64,000 bases of DNA from Shewanella gelidimarina (GTDB taxonomy: Bacteria; Pseudomonadota; Gammaproteobacteria; Enterobacterales; Shewanellaceae), in NCBI RefSeq assembly GCF_023283945.1, contig NZ_JAKIKW010000009.1:1-64000 (forward strand), given 5' to 3'. Position numbers and translations under genes: made by a program. Each line of letters begins with the position of its first letter. Position 1 is the stretch's first letter. The notes below the pieces were generated by a model. That model was not told the DNA's origin and made no database searches. It saw nothing but the letters and a program-made list of their open reading frames with translations. This document shows positions 28,379-36,243 of the stretch, piece by piece.

Positions 28379-29470
28379 ATGGGTTTCAAATGTGGCATCG
28401 TAGGCCTGCCAAATGTTGGTAAATCAACACTATTCAACGCGTTAACTAAAGCAGGTATCGAAGCGTCAAACTTCCCGTTCTGCACGATTGAGCCAAATAC
28501 AGGCATTGTTCCTGTACCGGATTCAAGACTGGATGCGCTAGCTGAGATCGTTAAGCCTGAGCGTGTTATGCCAACAACAATGGAATTTGTAGATATTGCT
28601 GGTTTAGTGGCAGGCGCATCTAAAGGTGAAGGCTTAGGCAATAAGTTCTTAGCTAACATCCGTGAGACTGATGCCATTGGTCATGTTGTACGTTGTTTTG
28701 AAGATGACAACATTGTGCATGTGGCAAATAAGGTAGACCCAGCAAGTGATATTGAAGTTATCAATACTGAACTTGCACTTGCTGATTTAGATTCATGCGA
28801 GCGTGCTATTACTCGCCAAGCCAAACGCGCTAAAGGCGGCGACTCAGAGGCGAAGTTTGAAGTTGCCGTACTTGAGAAGATGCGCCCAATATTAGACGAA
28901 GGCAAAATGTTGCGTTCAATGGATTTAAGCAAGGAAGAGCTAGCTGCAATTGCTTACTTGAACTTCTTGACCATTAAACCAACGATGTATATCGCTAACG
29001 TTGCTGAAGACGGTTTTGAAAATAACCCTCATTTAGATACTGTTCGTGCCATCGCTACTGAAGAGAATGCTGTTGTTGTTGCTGTGTGCGCTGCGATAGA
29101 GTCTGAGCTGGCAGAAATGGATGCTGACGACCGTGAAGAGTTCATGGCTGATCTGGGCCTAGAAGAACCCGGTCTTGATCGCGTCATCCGCGCTGGTTAC
29201 GACTTACTTACGCTACAGACATATTTTACCGCTGGTGTTAAAGAAGTGCGCGCATGGACCGTTAAAATCGGTGCAAGCGCTCCACAAGCTGCTGGTGTTA
29301 TCCATACTGACTTCGAACGTGGCTTTATTCGTGCTCAAGTGATGGCGTATGAGGACTTTATCACCCATAAAGGTGAAGCCGGCGCTAAAGAAGCGGGTAA
29401 ATTACGCGTTGAAGGTAAAACATACGTCGTTAAAGATGGCGATGTAATGCACTTCCTATTTAACGTATAA
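28379..29470 (+). CDS. ychF: YchF/OLA1-family ribosome-binding ATPase
   Basis: 363 aa, same as E. coli. Obg-related P-loop protein that binds ribosomes and prefers ATP. G1 is [15 protein letters not shown]3 is DIAGLV, and the usual G4 NKxD is replaced by NVAE in YIANVAEDG, the change that explains ATP specificity in this family. A C-terminal TGS domain follows (about 280-363). AAGG lies 7 bases before the ATG. Ends at two consecutive hairpins. Confidence 0.98.
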   Translation: MGFKCGIVGLPNVGKSTLFNALTKAGIEASNFPFCTIEPNTGIVPVPDSRLDALAEIVKPERVMPTTMEFVDIAGLVAGASKGEGLGNKFLANIRETDAIGHVVRCFEDDNIVHVANKVDPASDIEVINTELALADLDSCERAITRQAKRAKGGDSEAKFEVAVLEKMRPILDEGKMLRSMDLSKEELAAIAYLNFLTIKPTMYIANVAEDGFENNPHLDTVRAIATEENAVVVAVCAAIESELAEMDADDREEFMADLGLEEPGLDRVIRAGYDLLTLQTYFTAGVKEVRAWTVKIGASAPQAAGVIHTDFERGFIRAQVMAYEDFITHKGEAGAKEAGKLRVEGKTYVVKDGDVMHFLFNV

Positions 29471-29474
29471 GCTC

Positions 29475-29541
29475 TTTGCGGCCGTTATTGCCGCAAACGA
29501 ATATAAAACGCGGCGCTTAAAGTCTCCTTTAAGCGCCGCGT
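29475..29541 (+). terminator. Tandem hairpins downstream of ychF
   Basis: First hairpin TTTGCGGC / GCCGCAAA (29475-29497), second ACGCGGCGCTTAAAG / CTTTAAGCGCCGCGT (29508-29541), a 15-bp perfect stem. The T-run is interrupted (CTGTATTTT), yet the stem is strong enough to end the pth-ychF transcript. Confidence 0.75.
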
Positions 29542-29774
29542 CTGTATTTTGGCCTCGATTAACCGGGGTAAACATGATTCAATTTTAGTGCTAAGCTTGG
29601 CGAATGCTTGGATTTTGAGCTTGTCGTTGCGATTTATAGAGGCTTGAGCAAAGAAATAAAATTATTTTACGCCGCTAAATTGGCGTAAATCGCAATATAT
29701 TGCGCATCTGTTGCCCAGTTTGGCGAAGTAATAGCCTAACAGTGTAATTAGTTTAAATTAGCGAAAAAAAGCAG
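29542..29774. other. Spacer before the tRNA array
   Basis: No coding region seen. A/T-rich stretches and a GCGAAAAAAAGC tract just ahead of the -35 box at 29775 could serve as an UP element. Confidence 0.4.
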
Positions 29775-29803
29775 TTGACCTGAATACGCTGAATAAGCAT
29801 AAT
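29775..29803 (+). promoter_or_regulatory. Promoter of the Met-Leu-Gln tRNA array
   Basis: -35 TTGACC (29775-29780), 17-bp spacer, -10 CATAAT (29798-29803), then the G+C-rich discriminator ACGCCCCG. Near consensus and 38 bp before the first tRNA. The discriminator suggests stringent (ppGpp) control; this is inference from known stable-RNA promoters. Confidence 0.85.
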
Positions 29804-29840
29804 ACGCCCCGTTCCTCAGTGAGAGGGACGAAATATAGAT

Positions 29841-29917
29841 GGCAATGTAGCTCAGCTGGTTAGAGCACAGCACTCATAATGCTGGGGTCGCAGGTTCAAG
29901 TCCCGCCATTGCTACCA
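29841..29917 (+). tRNA. tRNA-Met, elongator (anticodon CAT), copy 1
   Basis: 77 nt. GGCAATG acceptor pairs with CATTGCT, D arm GCTCAGCTGGTTAGAGC, anticodon loop CTCATAA, T arm GGTTCAAGTCC, encoded ACCA. First base pair G:C and close similarity to E. coli metT mark it as elongator rather than initiator. First gene of an eight-tRNA transcript resembling E. coli metT-leuW-gln. Confidence 0.96.
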
Positions 29918-29958
29918 TCTTCTCAGGATGTAAAGTTTGAGACGTAGCAATATCGGTA

Positions 29959-29983
29959 CGTAAGTCCCGGCAATATAGCTACC
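29959..29983 (+). pseudogene. Fossil of a tRNA-Met 3' half
   Basis: GTAAGTCCCGGCAATATAGC followed by TACCA matches the T-arm-to-CCA part of the neighbouring tRNA-Met (TCAAGTCCCGCCATTGCTACCA) with a few changes and is followed by the same CATCTTCTC..GATGTAAA hairpin. The 5' half is missing. Evidence of a deleted duplicate. Confidence 0.65.
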
Positions 29984-30083
29984 ATCTTCTCTAGATGTAA
30001 ACTTGGGAATGGCCGACTAGTTGAAAGTTTACTTTCAGAAATAAGGTTGGCAACATCTTAATCTAGATGTAAAAATTGATGCA

Positions 30084-30126
30084 GTTTGAGAATGGTGAAT
30101 GTTGATATTAGACACGCTGTGATTGA
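30084..30126 (+). pseudogene. Fossil of a tRNA-Leu 5' half
   Basis: The sequence from TTTGAGAATGGTGAA to TTAGACACGCTGTGATTG lines up with the 5' half of tRNA-Leu (GCGGGAGTGGTGG...GGTAGACACGCCAGATTTAG). Its upstream CATCTTAATCTAGATGTAAA plus GATGCAGT is the same as that before the intact tRNA-Leu at 30580. Acceptor and anticodon arms are broken. Confidence 0.65.
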
Positions 30127-30161
30127 ATGCCATCTTAATCAAGATGTAAACTTGATGTAGT

Positions 30162-30246
<85 letters not shown>

Positions 30247-30296
30247 TTTATTGAAAAGTAATGAGCTTAGGCTGGTTATTAGTAAGAAAGATTAAT

Positions 30297-30371
30297 TGGG
30301 ATATCGCCAAGCGGTAAGGCACCGGGTTTTGATCTCGGCATTCCCAGGTTCAAATCCTGGTATCCCAGCCA
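30297..30371 (+). tRNA. tRNA-Gln (anticodon TTG), copy 1
   Basis: 75 nt. TGGGATA acceptor pairs TATCCCA, D arm GCCAAGCGGTAAGGC, anticodon loop TTTTGAT with TTG, T arm GGTTCAAATCC, encoded GCCA. Typical weak U:A first pair of glutamine tRNA. Confidence 0.96.
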
Positions 30372-30376
30372 TCTTT

Positions 30377-30453
30377 GGCAATGTAGCTCAGCTGGTTAGA
30401 GCACAGCACTCATAATGCTGGGGTCGCAGGTTCAAGTCCCGCCATTGCTACCA
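30377..30453 (+). tRNA. tRNA-Met, elongator (anticodon CAT), copy 2
   Basis: Identical in the mature part to the copy at 29841. It begins 5 bases after tRNA-Gln copy 1, so the two are processed from one precursor. Confidence 0.96.
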
Positions 30454-30493
30454 TCTTTCTCAGGATGTAAAACGTGGGGTTGTAGCAAAGACG

Positions 30494-30522
30494 GTTCGTA
30501 AGTCCCGGCAATATAGCTACCA
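30494..30522 (+). pseudogene. Second fossil of a tRNA-Met 3' half
   Basis: GTTCGTAAGTCCCGGCAATA followed by TAGCTACCA repeats the relic at 29959 with a slightly longer T arm, again behind an intact tRNA-Met and again followed by a CATCTTCTCAAGATGTAAA hairpin. The relic was therefore copied with the whole repeat unit. Confidence 0.65.
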
Positions 30523-30579
30523 TCTTCTCAAGATGTAAAATACGAGCCATCTTAATCTAGATGTAAAAACTGATGCAGT

Positions 30580-30664
<85 letters not shown>

Positions 30665-30714
30665 TTTATTTTGACGTAATGAGTTTCGACTTGTTACTAG
30701 CAGCACAGTTTAAT

Positions 30715-30789
30715 TGGGATATCGCCAAGCGGTAAGGCACCGGGTTTTGATCTCGGCATTCCCAGGTTCAAATCCTGGTATCCCAGCCA
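30715..30789 (+). tRNA. tRNA-Gln (anticodon TTG), copy 2
   Basis: Same 75-nt sequence as the copy at 30297. The leader AGTTTAAT or ATTAAT directly before the gene is kept in all three Gln copies. Confidence 0.96.
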
Positions 30790-30892
30790 TTTTTAAAAGG
30801 TTGATTTATTGACCTTGTCTGAATAACCACTAGACAATTTTATTGTTGCAGGCTATAAAGATGAAGCAAGGAAACTTGCAGTAAAATTCGAT

Positions 30893-30977
<85 letters not shown>

Positions 30978-30998
30978 TCGAGTTTTAAACAGTTTAAT

Positions 30999-31073
30999 TG
31001 GGATATCGCCAAGCGGTAAGGCACCGGGTTTTGATCTCGGCATTCCCAGGTTCAAATCCTGGTATCCCAGCCA
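30999..31073 (+). tRNA. tRNA-Gln (anticodon TTG), copy 3
   Basis: Third identical tRNA-Gln(TTG), 21 bases after tRNA-Leu copy 3; final gene of the array. Confidence 0.96.
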
Positions 31074-31080
31074 AACACAG

Positions 31081-31108
31081 AAAGCCCGTCTTAATAGACG
31101 GGCTTTTT
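31081..31108 (+). terminator. Terminator of the tRNA array
   Basis: AAAGCCCGTC, loop TTAATA, GACGGGCTTTTT. Directly behind the last tRNA-Gln. Confidence 0.93.
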
Positions 31109-31900
31109 GCTTTTCTAAATTCTACTTTTCGATATGTCCAAATAGATCCCATCCTTGTCTAAAGTTATCGCTATTGTTGTTCGCCATCAATAGCGTACTG
31201 AGCTGTGTTCTGACTGCAAGCCTGAGTAGCTCACGTAGTGCGGCCGACGTTCAAAGCAAATAGCAAAGCCCTTTAAGCTGCGTTGTGGACTTTTGATATA
31301 CGACTAAATAGTCTATTTTGTTCCATACAAAATAAGACATTCCCACCCTCCTTGGCGGTCAGATTGAGGAGGTACGAGTCCACGGATGGACGAAGGTAGA
31401 ATAATGCAGGAGCAATTATCGAGAGTCATGCATAGAACTATTACCGAGGATACCAGAGCCGAGAATAACGATTAGCTTCAATCCCCCATCTTGCCTACAG
31501 GGCTTTGAATTCCCGCTGAATGGTCAAACTTTTAATACAACTGGTATAAGGTCTAAATAGGCTCTGCATAAGAGGTGGCACATAATGGTAGTCATCACAC
31601 TTGGGGCAATTACCAACGTGCAGGGAGTGCCGAAGTACTTGAGGACTGTGTATCGTATGCCTAAGTGGATTGAGCCTACTCTGATAGAGATATATGAGCG
31701 CATTTAACAATCACGACTCAATTAATCTCATGGCCCAGTCTTGATTATGGCTGTCATGTTACTCGCCATGACGACTGTTTGAACACGTTTAAGCGCAATA
31801 TCTCAATGGCACGAGCATTAAAGACCCCAAATCTAGCCATTTATTTTGTGGTCATTACGTTAGTGCCGCTGTATCTGCGATGAGCCTAGTTGGCAAATTG
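31109..31900. other. Gene-free region with dispersed-repeat-like structure
   Basis: No convincing gene in about 0.8 kb. Visible structure: an inverted repeat GTCTATTTTGT / ACAAAATAAGAC (31311-31338), then CATTCCCACCCTCCTTGGC, GATTGAGGAGG and the palindrome GTCCACGGATGGAC (31378-31391) followed by GAAGGTAGAATAATGCAGG. This block has the look of a short interspersed repeat. A 71-codon open frame on the minus strand (31495-31710) contains a CPKC pair but resembles no family I know. It may be a fragment of a mobile element next to the tRNA array. Confidence 0.45.
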
Positions 31901-31933
31901 GATTGAAATCCTAATGCTTGGTAACAAATCAGC

Positions 31934-32087
31934 CTTTTGTTAACTTTTGTTAGCTCGCTTAGTGCTAACAATCACGCTTTAGCGTTGGCCTTTTACTTGT
32001 TGTTAACATCTGGTTTTTATTTGGCATCCTTTTGTTTACCTATTGTTATCGATTAAGGCTTTATTTGTGCTGTGTTTCTCGTTAACC
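31934..32087. promoter_or_regulatory. Cluster of TTTTGTTAAC-like sites upstream of the cytochrome gene
   Basis: CTTTTGTTAA and CTTTTGTTAG lie in direct tandem at 31934-31953 with a 10-bp period. More copies follow: GTGCTAACAATC (inverted, about 31962), TTGTTGTTAACA (about 31998), CCTTTTGTTTACC (32028), TATTGTTATC (32041) and CGTTAACC (32080). Helically phased direct repeats are typical targets of ToxR/OmpR-type winged helices. Similar sequences precede the regulator gene at 34737. Confidence 0.45.
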
Positions 32088-32192
32088 AATTTGTTTCAAA
32101 ATGCAACCGAGGTTGTCACACTTTAATTGCAATCGTTTCGTTACATTTCATTTGCCCCAAAAAAGAGGGCTAAATAAAAGTGAGTGGAACAG

Positions 32193-34553
32193 ATGATGAA
32201 AAGAGTCGATATAAAAGTTGCTACATTAGCAGCCTTCATTGGACTGGCCTTAACAGGTTGTTCTGGTGATGATGGACAAAATGGTAAAGACGGCGAAGCA
32301 GGTAAACCTGGACAGCCAAGTATCCCTGTTGCAGCAGATGCCAAGGCATTAACAGTTGCGGTAGACAAGATTGTCGTTGGGGCGCAATCAGATATTACCT
32401 TTACAGTCACCAATGAAAAAGATCTTCCCGTCGTAGGCTTAGAAAAGTTTGGCTTCATACTCTCAGGGTTAGAACAAGGCGCTCAAGGTGATGCTAATAA
32501 CTGGAAGTTGCTTAGCTCTGAAGCCTGTCCTGCCAGCAAGTACTCTAAGTGTGGCAGCTTGGTCGATAATCAAGACGGTACTTATACTTACAGCTTTGAG
32601 AAAGACGTTAGCGCAGTAACAGCTTTTAGCATCACTGATGAAAAAACATTAAGGTTAGTGTTAAGAACTGGTGGTGAAGCCGTAGGTGCAACGGAGTTAA
32701 GTTATGCGAATATGCACTATGACTTTAGAGCCGAAGGCTTAGAGCCGCTCTATACCAAGAACGTGGTGAACAACCAAAACTGCGTTAGCTGTCATGATGA
32801 TTTCGCTATCCATGGTGGTAAGTACACTGAAGTCGAAACATGTGTTTCTTGCCATACGGACAACAAAGTCAGTGATATGAGCAAAGTCTTTCCGATGTTA
32901 GCGCATGATGCACATATCGGAGTGATCCCAGCTCCCGTGGGTGGTTGTGATAACTGCCATGCTGAAAATGAGCAAGCAACGGATTTTGCAAACTGGAAGA
33001 ACGTACCTACTCAAGAAACGTGTATTACCTGTCATACAGACGTTAACTTCAAGGAAGGCGTTGGTCACTGGCCGTATCAGGACAATGCTCAATGTGCTAA
33101 TTGTCACACGCCAGATACCCTCGAGATGGTGCATTTGTCTACCTATAAAGGTCAGAACGAGCGCCGTGAAAATCTTCACCTGACGGTGACCGAAGCTAAG
33201 ATGGTTGATGCTCCAGAAGCAAAAGCCAATATCGATGCTAACCTCGATACTGATAAGACTGGCTATGTACAGCTGACAGTCGACATTTTGGATAAAGATG
33301 GCAACACGCGTAATGAGCAGTTAGATCTGGTTAAGTACATGTACTACGCCGAGTTCTATATCAACTGGGGTGGCCAGGATATGGGCATGGAGCGTGGTAA
33401 GGTACTACGTGTTCATACCAATAAAGAAAACTTCCCAGGCTATGTCGATGAGCCAATCGTGCTTAACTATGAAAATGGTAAGACGACGTTTGAAATCGGT
33501 CCATTCGATCTTGAAGATGACTTTGATGGTGACTTGAACGATAGCTACGGTATGGTGACGCCGCGTATCTGGTTCTGTATCGACAAAGATGGTGAAACAA
33601 TCCAGGATTGTGATGGAAAAACGGATTGGAGCAATGGTGCTGCGGGTTATAACTGGCAACACTTCTTCAATAAGCAAGGCATGCTGGAAGAGCGTCCACG
33701 TCGTCAAATCGTGACTAACGAGCTGTGTGGTGACTGTCATGGTACCACTACTTCAGATGATGGTTTTGTACAGATGACACTGAACTGTCGTAGCTGTCAT
33801 TCTGTAGTTAAGAATGATAGTACCTACTTTGGTACCACTTGTGCCTCCGGTTCGGTCGATTCCGATGGTGATGGTTCTTTAGACCCAATGGTTATGATGA
33901 AGGACCTAATGCCACGCGGCGAGCGTGACTGGACTACTGCATCGAATGCTGGTGAAGAATGTGTGGCTTGTCATAACGCTAACAACATGCCGACTCAGGT
34001 CATACGTAATTCGCAAACCAAGCAAGGTGATGAGGATTATATTGAGCAACTGACGATGAGTCACCCGGATCAGAAAGTATGGATCCATGCAATGCATGCC
34101 AACAACCGTGCCAACCAAAGTGGTGAAGGTTGGAAGCGTAATGTTGAGTACTCGGCAGATCTAGCCAATTGTACTAAATGTCATATCGAAGACAGCTTTG
34201 ACGCCAAGTACCTAGTAGGCCGTAAGCCGTTAGCACTGGATCTTGATTACATGGAAACCTATGACGGTCTCGACCCTGCAAATGGTAAAGATACTAGCGG
34301 TAACAAGCGTTATGCCGTCGATGCTGTTGCAGATGCTTTCGTATCGCCTACCGCTGCTGTATGTTTGAGCTGTCATGGTAAGCGCGCCGCGGAAGAGGGT
34401 GAAGACCGCCGTCAAGTCCGTAAGGATGTTGTTAGTCACATGAAGCAAAATGGGGCTCAGTTCGGTGTAGAGCTTGGTCAGTACACTGGTGAAGAGTCAT
34501 GTGCTGTGTGTCATGATCTAAACAACCTAAAGGAATCTCATAACCTGAAATAA
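32193..34553 (+). CDS. OmcA/MtrC-family undecaheme c-type cytochrome (UndA-like), surface lipoprotein
   Basis: 786 aa from ATG 32193. The signal peptide has lipobox ALTGC (Cys near residue 23), so it should be an outer-membrane lipoprotein. The mature N-terminus has a short collagen-like Gly-x-y run (GDDGQNGKDGEAGKPG). Eleven CxxCH heme sites lie in two groups. Five fall between about residues 197 and 305 (CVSCH, CVSCH, CDNCH, CITCH, CANCH). Six fall between about 512 and 775 (CGDCH, CRSCH, CVACH, CTKCH, CLSCH, CAVCH). The heme-free parts (about 45-190 and 325-505) fit the split beta-barrel domains of MtrC, OmcA and UndA, and contain cysteine pairs CX7C and CX10C. DSDGDGSLD near 556 resembles a calcium loop. 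The 5+6 layout matches UndA. Expected role is extracellular reduction of metals or electron shuttles. No mtrA/mtrB-type genes are nearby. Confidence 0.93.
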   Translation: MMKRVDIKVATLAAFIGLALTGCSGDDGQNGKDGEAGKPGQPSIPVAADAKALTVAVDKIVVGAQSDITFTVTNEKDLPVVGLEKFGFILSGLEQGAQGDANNWKLLSSEACPASKYSKCGSLVDNQDGTYTYSFEKDVSAVTAFSITDEKTLRLVLRTGGEAVGATELSYANMHYDFRAEGLEPLYTKNVVNNQNCVSCHDDFAIHGGKYTEVETCVSCHTDNKVSDMSKVFPMLAHDAHIGVIPAPVGGCDNCHAENEQATDFANWKNVPTQETCITCHTDVNFKEGVGHWPYQDNAQCANCHTPDTLEMVHLSTYKGQNERRENLHLTVTEAKMVDAPEAKANIDANLDTDKTGYVQLTVDILDKDGNTRNEQLDLVKYMYYAEFYINWGGQDMGMERGKVLRVHTNKENFPGYVDEPIVLNYENGKTTFEIGPFDLEDDFDGDLNDSYGMVTPRIWFCIDKDGETIQDCDGKTDWSNGAAGYNWQHFFNKQGMLEERPRRQIVTNELCGDCHGTTTSDDGFVQMTLNCRSCHSVVKNDSTYFGTTCASGSVDSDGDGSLDPMVMMKDLMPRGERDWTTASNAGEECVACHNANNMPTQVIRNSQTKQGDEDYIEQLTMSHPDQKVWIHAMHANNRANQSGEGWKRNVEYSADLANCTKCHIEDSFDAKYLVGRKPLALDLDYMETYDGLDPANGKDTSGNKRYAVDAVADAFVSPTAAVCLSCHGKRAAEEGEDRRQVRKDVVSHMKQNGAQFGVELGQYTGEESCAVCHDLNNLKESHNLK

Positions 34554-34578
34554 AGTTCTCATCCCTGCAATATTTTTT

Positions 34579-34608
34579 GACCCTAGCATTTTGCTAGGGT
34601 CTTTTTTT
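34579..34608 (+). terminator. Terminator of the cytochrome gene
   Basis: GACCCTAGCA / TGCTAGGGTC with a TTT loop and seven T. Separates the cytochrome from the regulator gene, so the latter has its own promoter. Confidence 0.93.
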
Positions 34609-34623
34609 ACGGGGATCACAAAT

Positions 34624-34706
34624 ATTAACAATGCATCAACTGTTTGATCGGAACTCAGCATTGTGTCAGGTTTAGAGTTAACAAAATGCCATACAATGTT
34701 GTTAGG
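34624..34706. promoter_or_regulatory. TTGTTAA-type sites upstream of the regulator gene
   Basis: ATTAACAATG (34624), GTTAACAAAATG (34677, which on the other strand reads CATTTTGTTAAC) and TTGTTAGG (34699) lie in the 130 bp between the cytochrome terminator and the GTG start. They match the cluster upstream of the cytochrome gene, suggesting a common regulator, possibly autoregulation. Confidence 0.4.
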
Positions 34707-34736
34707 GGATCTACTAAAAGTAGTCGAGGTTAGGTT

Positions 34737-36110
34737 GTGAAGATTACTGAATGTTTAATTATTGATTTAGATGCCAGAGAGTTAGTTGATATCTATCATT
34801 CGACTCGCTGCGCGTTATCATTAGCAGAGCTAGAAGTACTAAAAAGCTTAGTCAATCATGTCGGTGAAGTGGTTAGCAAAGACACACTTAATGCTGCTGG
34901 TTGGCCTGGAAGAGTGGTTGCGCCCTCATCATTGACTCAATGCATGAGCAGTTTACGAAAGAAGCTGACTGGGCAAACCGATATCGAGTTAAAAAACATC
35001 CCCCGTTACGGCTATAGCTTATGCATTATAGAGCATGCTGAAGCAGTAACTTCTACAGATATTGATAATGTCAGTACTTTCGTTAAGCCAGCATCTGGCA
35101 AGTTCAAAGCTCCAAACTCACACCGAATAAACCCAGTAAAAGCTAAAGTAGCCGGTTTGCAGGCTGTATTAACCCCCAAACTTTATCGGCTTATTGGCAT
35201 CGCTGTCGTCGTTACTTTTGTGGCTGGCTTGCACTTTTCGGGAGGGCTTAAAAGCATTGTTAACCAGCTTTCCTTACTTACCGAACCCGATGTGGCATCA
35301 ATCACTCAAAAGCGTTTTTCATTGGCGAAAACCCCATCGTTACTTAATGCGGTTCAACTGGATAATCAACGTAAAGAAATTATTAGCGCTGACGATGTGG
35401 TCGAAAATTGGTTTAATTATGACAATATTTTCAAAAATTCGACCGATAAACAACTGTTCTCTTTTGATAATGGCCGCTATGAATCCGTCGCTTTATGTAA
35501 CGAATTCAATGAAGTCTGCATTGATAAACAGCCGCTTAACCTAGTGCGTTCGGTCAATGCAACGACGACACCATTAGATATTCAATGGTTAGCGGATACC
35601 AAGCTAAGAATGGAGCAGGTAACCTATAATAATATTTTGTTAGATGAATTCGAACCTGCCGATAAAGATTTGGTCGAGGATGTATTTCGGGCCGACGTGT
35701 ACTATTACTCAGAAAGTAAAAATGTGGTGCGCGCAGATGTCAGATTGTCATTGATTTTTGATTCCGCGAATCGAGGTAAGCTGGTTGCCGCGGCATGTAT
35801 TACCGATGATATGCTTAGAGAGATCTCAATTCGGTATCAGTTTAGTGGTGACTTTAAGCTGACCAAAAGTCAGGTCGATGGCAAAGTCGTTAGTACTTTT
35901 CTGGTCGATGTAAAAGAGCGGTCTTTCACTAGTCCACAACAGATATCAAAAGAATCGGCCACGATATACCGAGAGATCCGTAAAAATGTTCTGCAAAATG
36001 AACGTATGGTCATCAGGCAACTTTATCAAGATGATGACAGTGGCGTTTGGATGCTACCACTATGGGGCGAAACCATGGTTTGGGCTCATCGAGAGCAAGT
36101 ATCACTTTAA
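34737..36110 (+). CDS. ToxR/CadC-like transmembrane winged-helix regulator
   Basis: 457 aa. N-terminal OmpR/PhoB-type winged helix (about residues 5-98) with LSLAELEVLKSLVNHVGEVVSKDTL, a recognition-helix region around SSLTQCMSSLRKKL and the wing signature IPRYGYSL. A linker is followed by one membrane helix (LIGIAVVVTFVAGLHF, about 152-167) and a periplasmic domain of about 290 residues that I cannot assign. That domain has a cysteine pair C254/C261 (CX6C) and a third C354, reminiscent of the disulfides of ToxR and TcpP. GTG start with GAGG 8 bases upstream. It directly follows the undecaheme cytochrome and is its best candidate regulator. No ToxS-like partner gene follows. Confidence 0.85.
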   Translation: MKITECLIIDLDARELVDIYHSTRCALSLAELEVLKSLVNHVGEVVSKDTLNAAGWPGRVVAPSSLTQCMSSLRKKLTGQTDIELKNIPRYGYSLCIIEHAEAVTSTDIDNVSTFVKPASGKFKAPNSHRINPVKAKVAGLQAVLTPKLYRLIGIAVVVTFVAGLHFSGGLKSIVNQLSLLTEPDVASITQKRFSLAKTPSLLNAVQLDNQRKEIISADDVVENWFNYDNIFKNSTDKQLFSFDNGRYESVALCNEFNEVCIDKQPLNLVRSVNATTTPLDIQWLADTKLRMEQVTYNNILLDEFEPADKDLVEDVFRADVYYYSESKNVVRADVRLSLIFDSANRGKLVAAACITDDMLREISIRYQFSGDFKLTKSQVDGKVVSTFLVDVKERSFTSPQQISKESATIYREIRKNVLQNERMVIRQLYQDDDSGVWMLPLWGETMVWAHREQVSL

Positions 36111-36170
36111 GATATGTATTGCTGCAGGTTAACGTTGAGTGGCAAAGCAAAATGTAAAAGTAATAGATAT

Positions 36171-36200
36171 AAAAACGCACTCAGTTGAGTGCGTTTTTTA
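36171..36200. terminator. Bidirectional terminator between regulator gene and prs
   Basis: AAAAACGCACTC / GAGTGCGTTTTTT with loop AGTT, between convergent genes. Confidence 0.9.
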
Positions 36201-36243
36201 TTTCAGCATTAAGCTTAATCACATTCTGCTATTCAAATAGTGA

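Noticed and set aside
31109..36110. Genomic island integrated at the tRNA array
   Set aside because: No integrase, no tRNA-end direct repeat bounding 31.1-36.1 kb was found, and codon use of the cytochrome and regulator looks like that of the neighbours. Left as an open possibility only.
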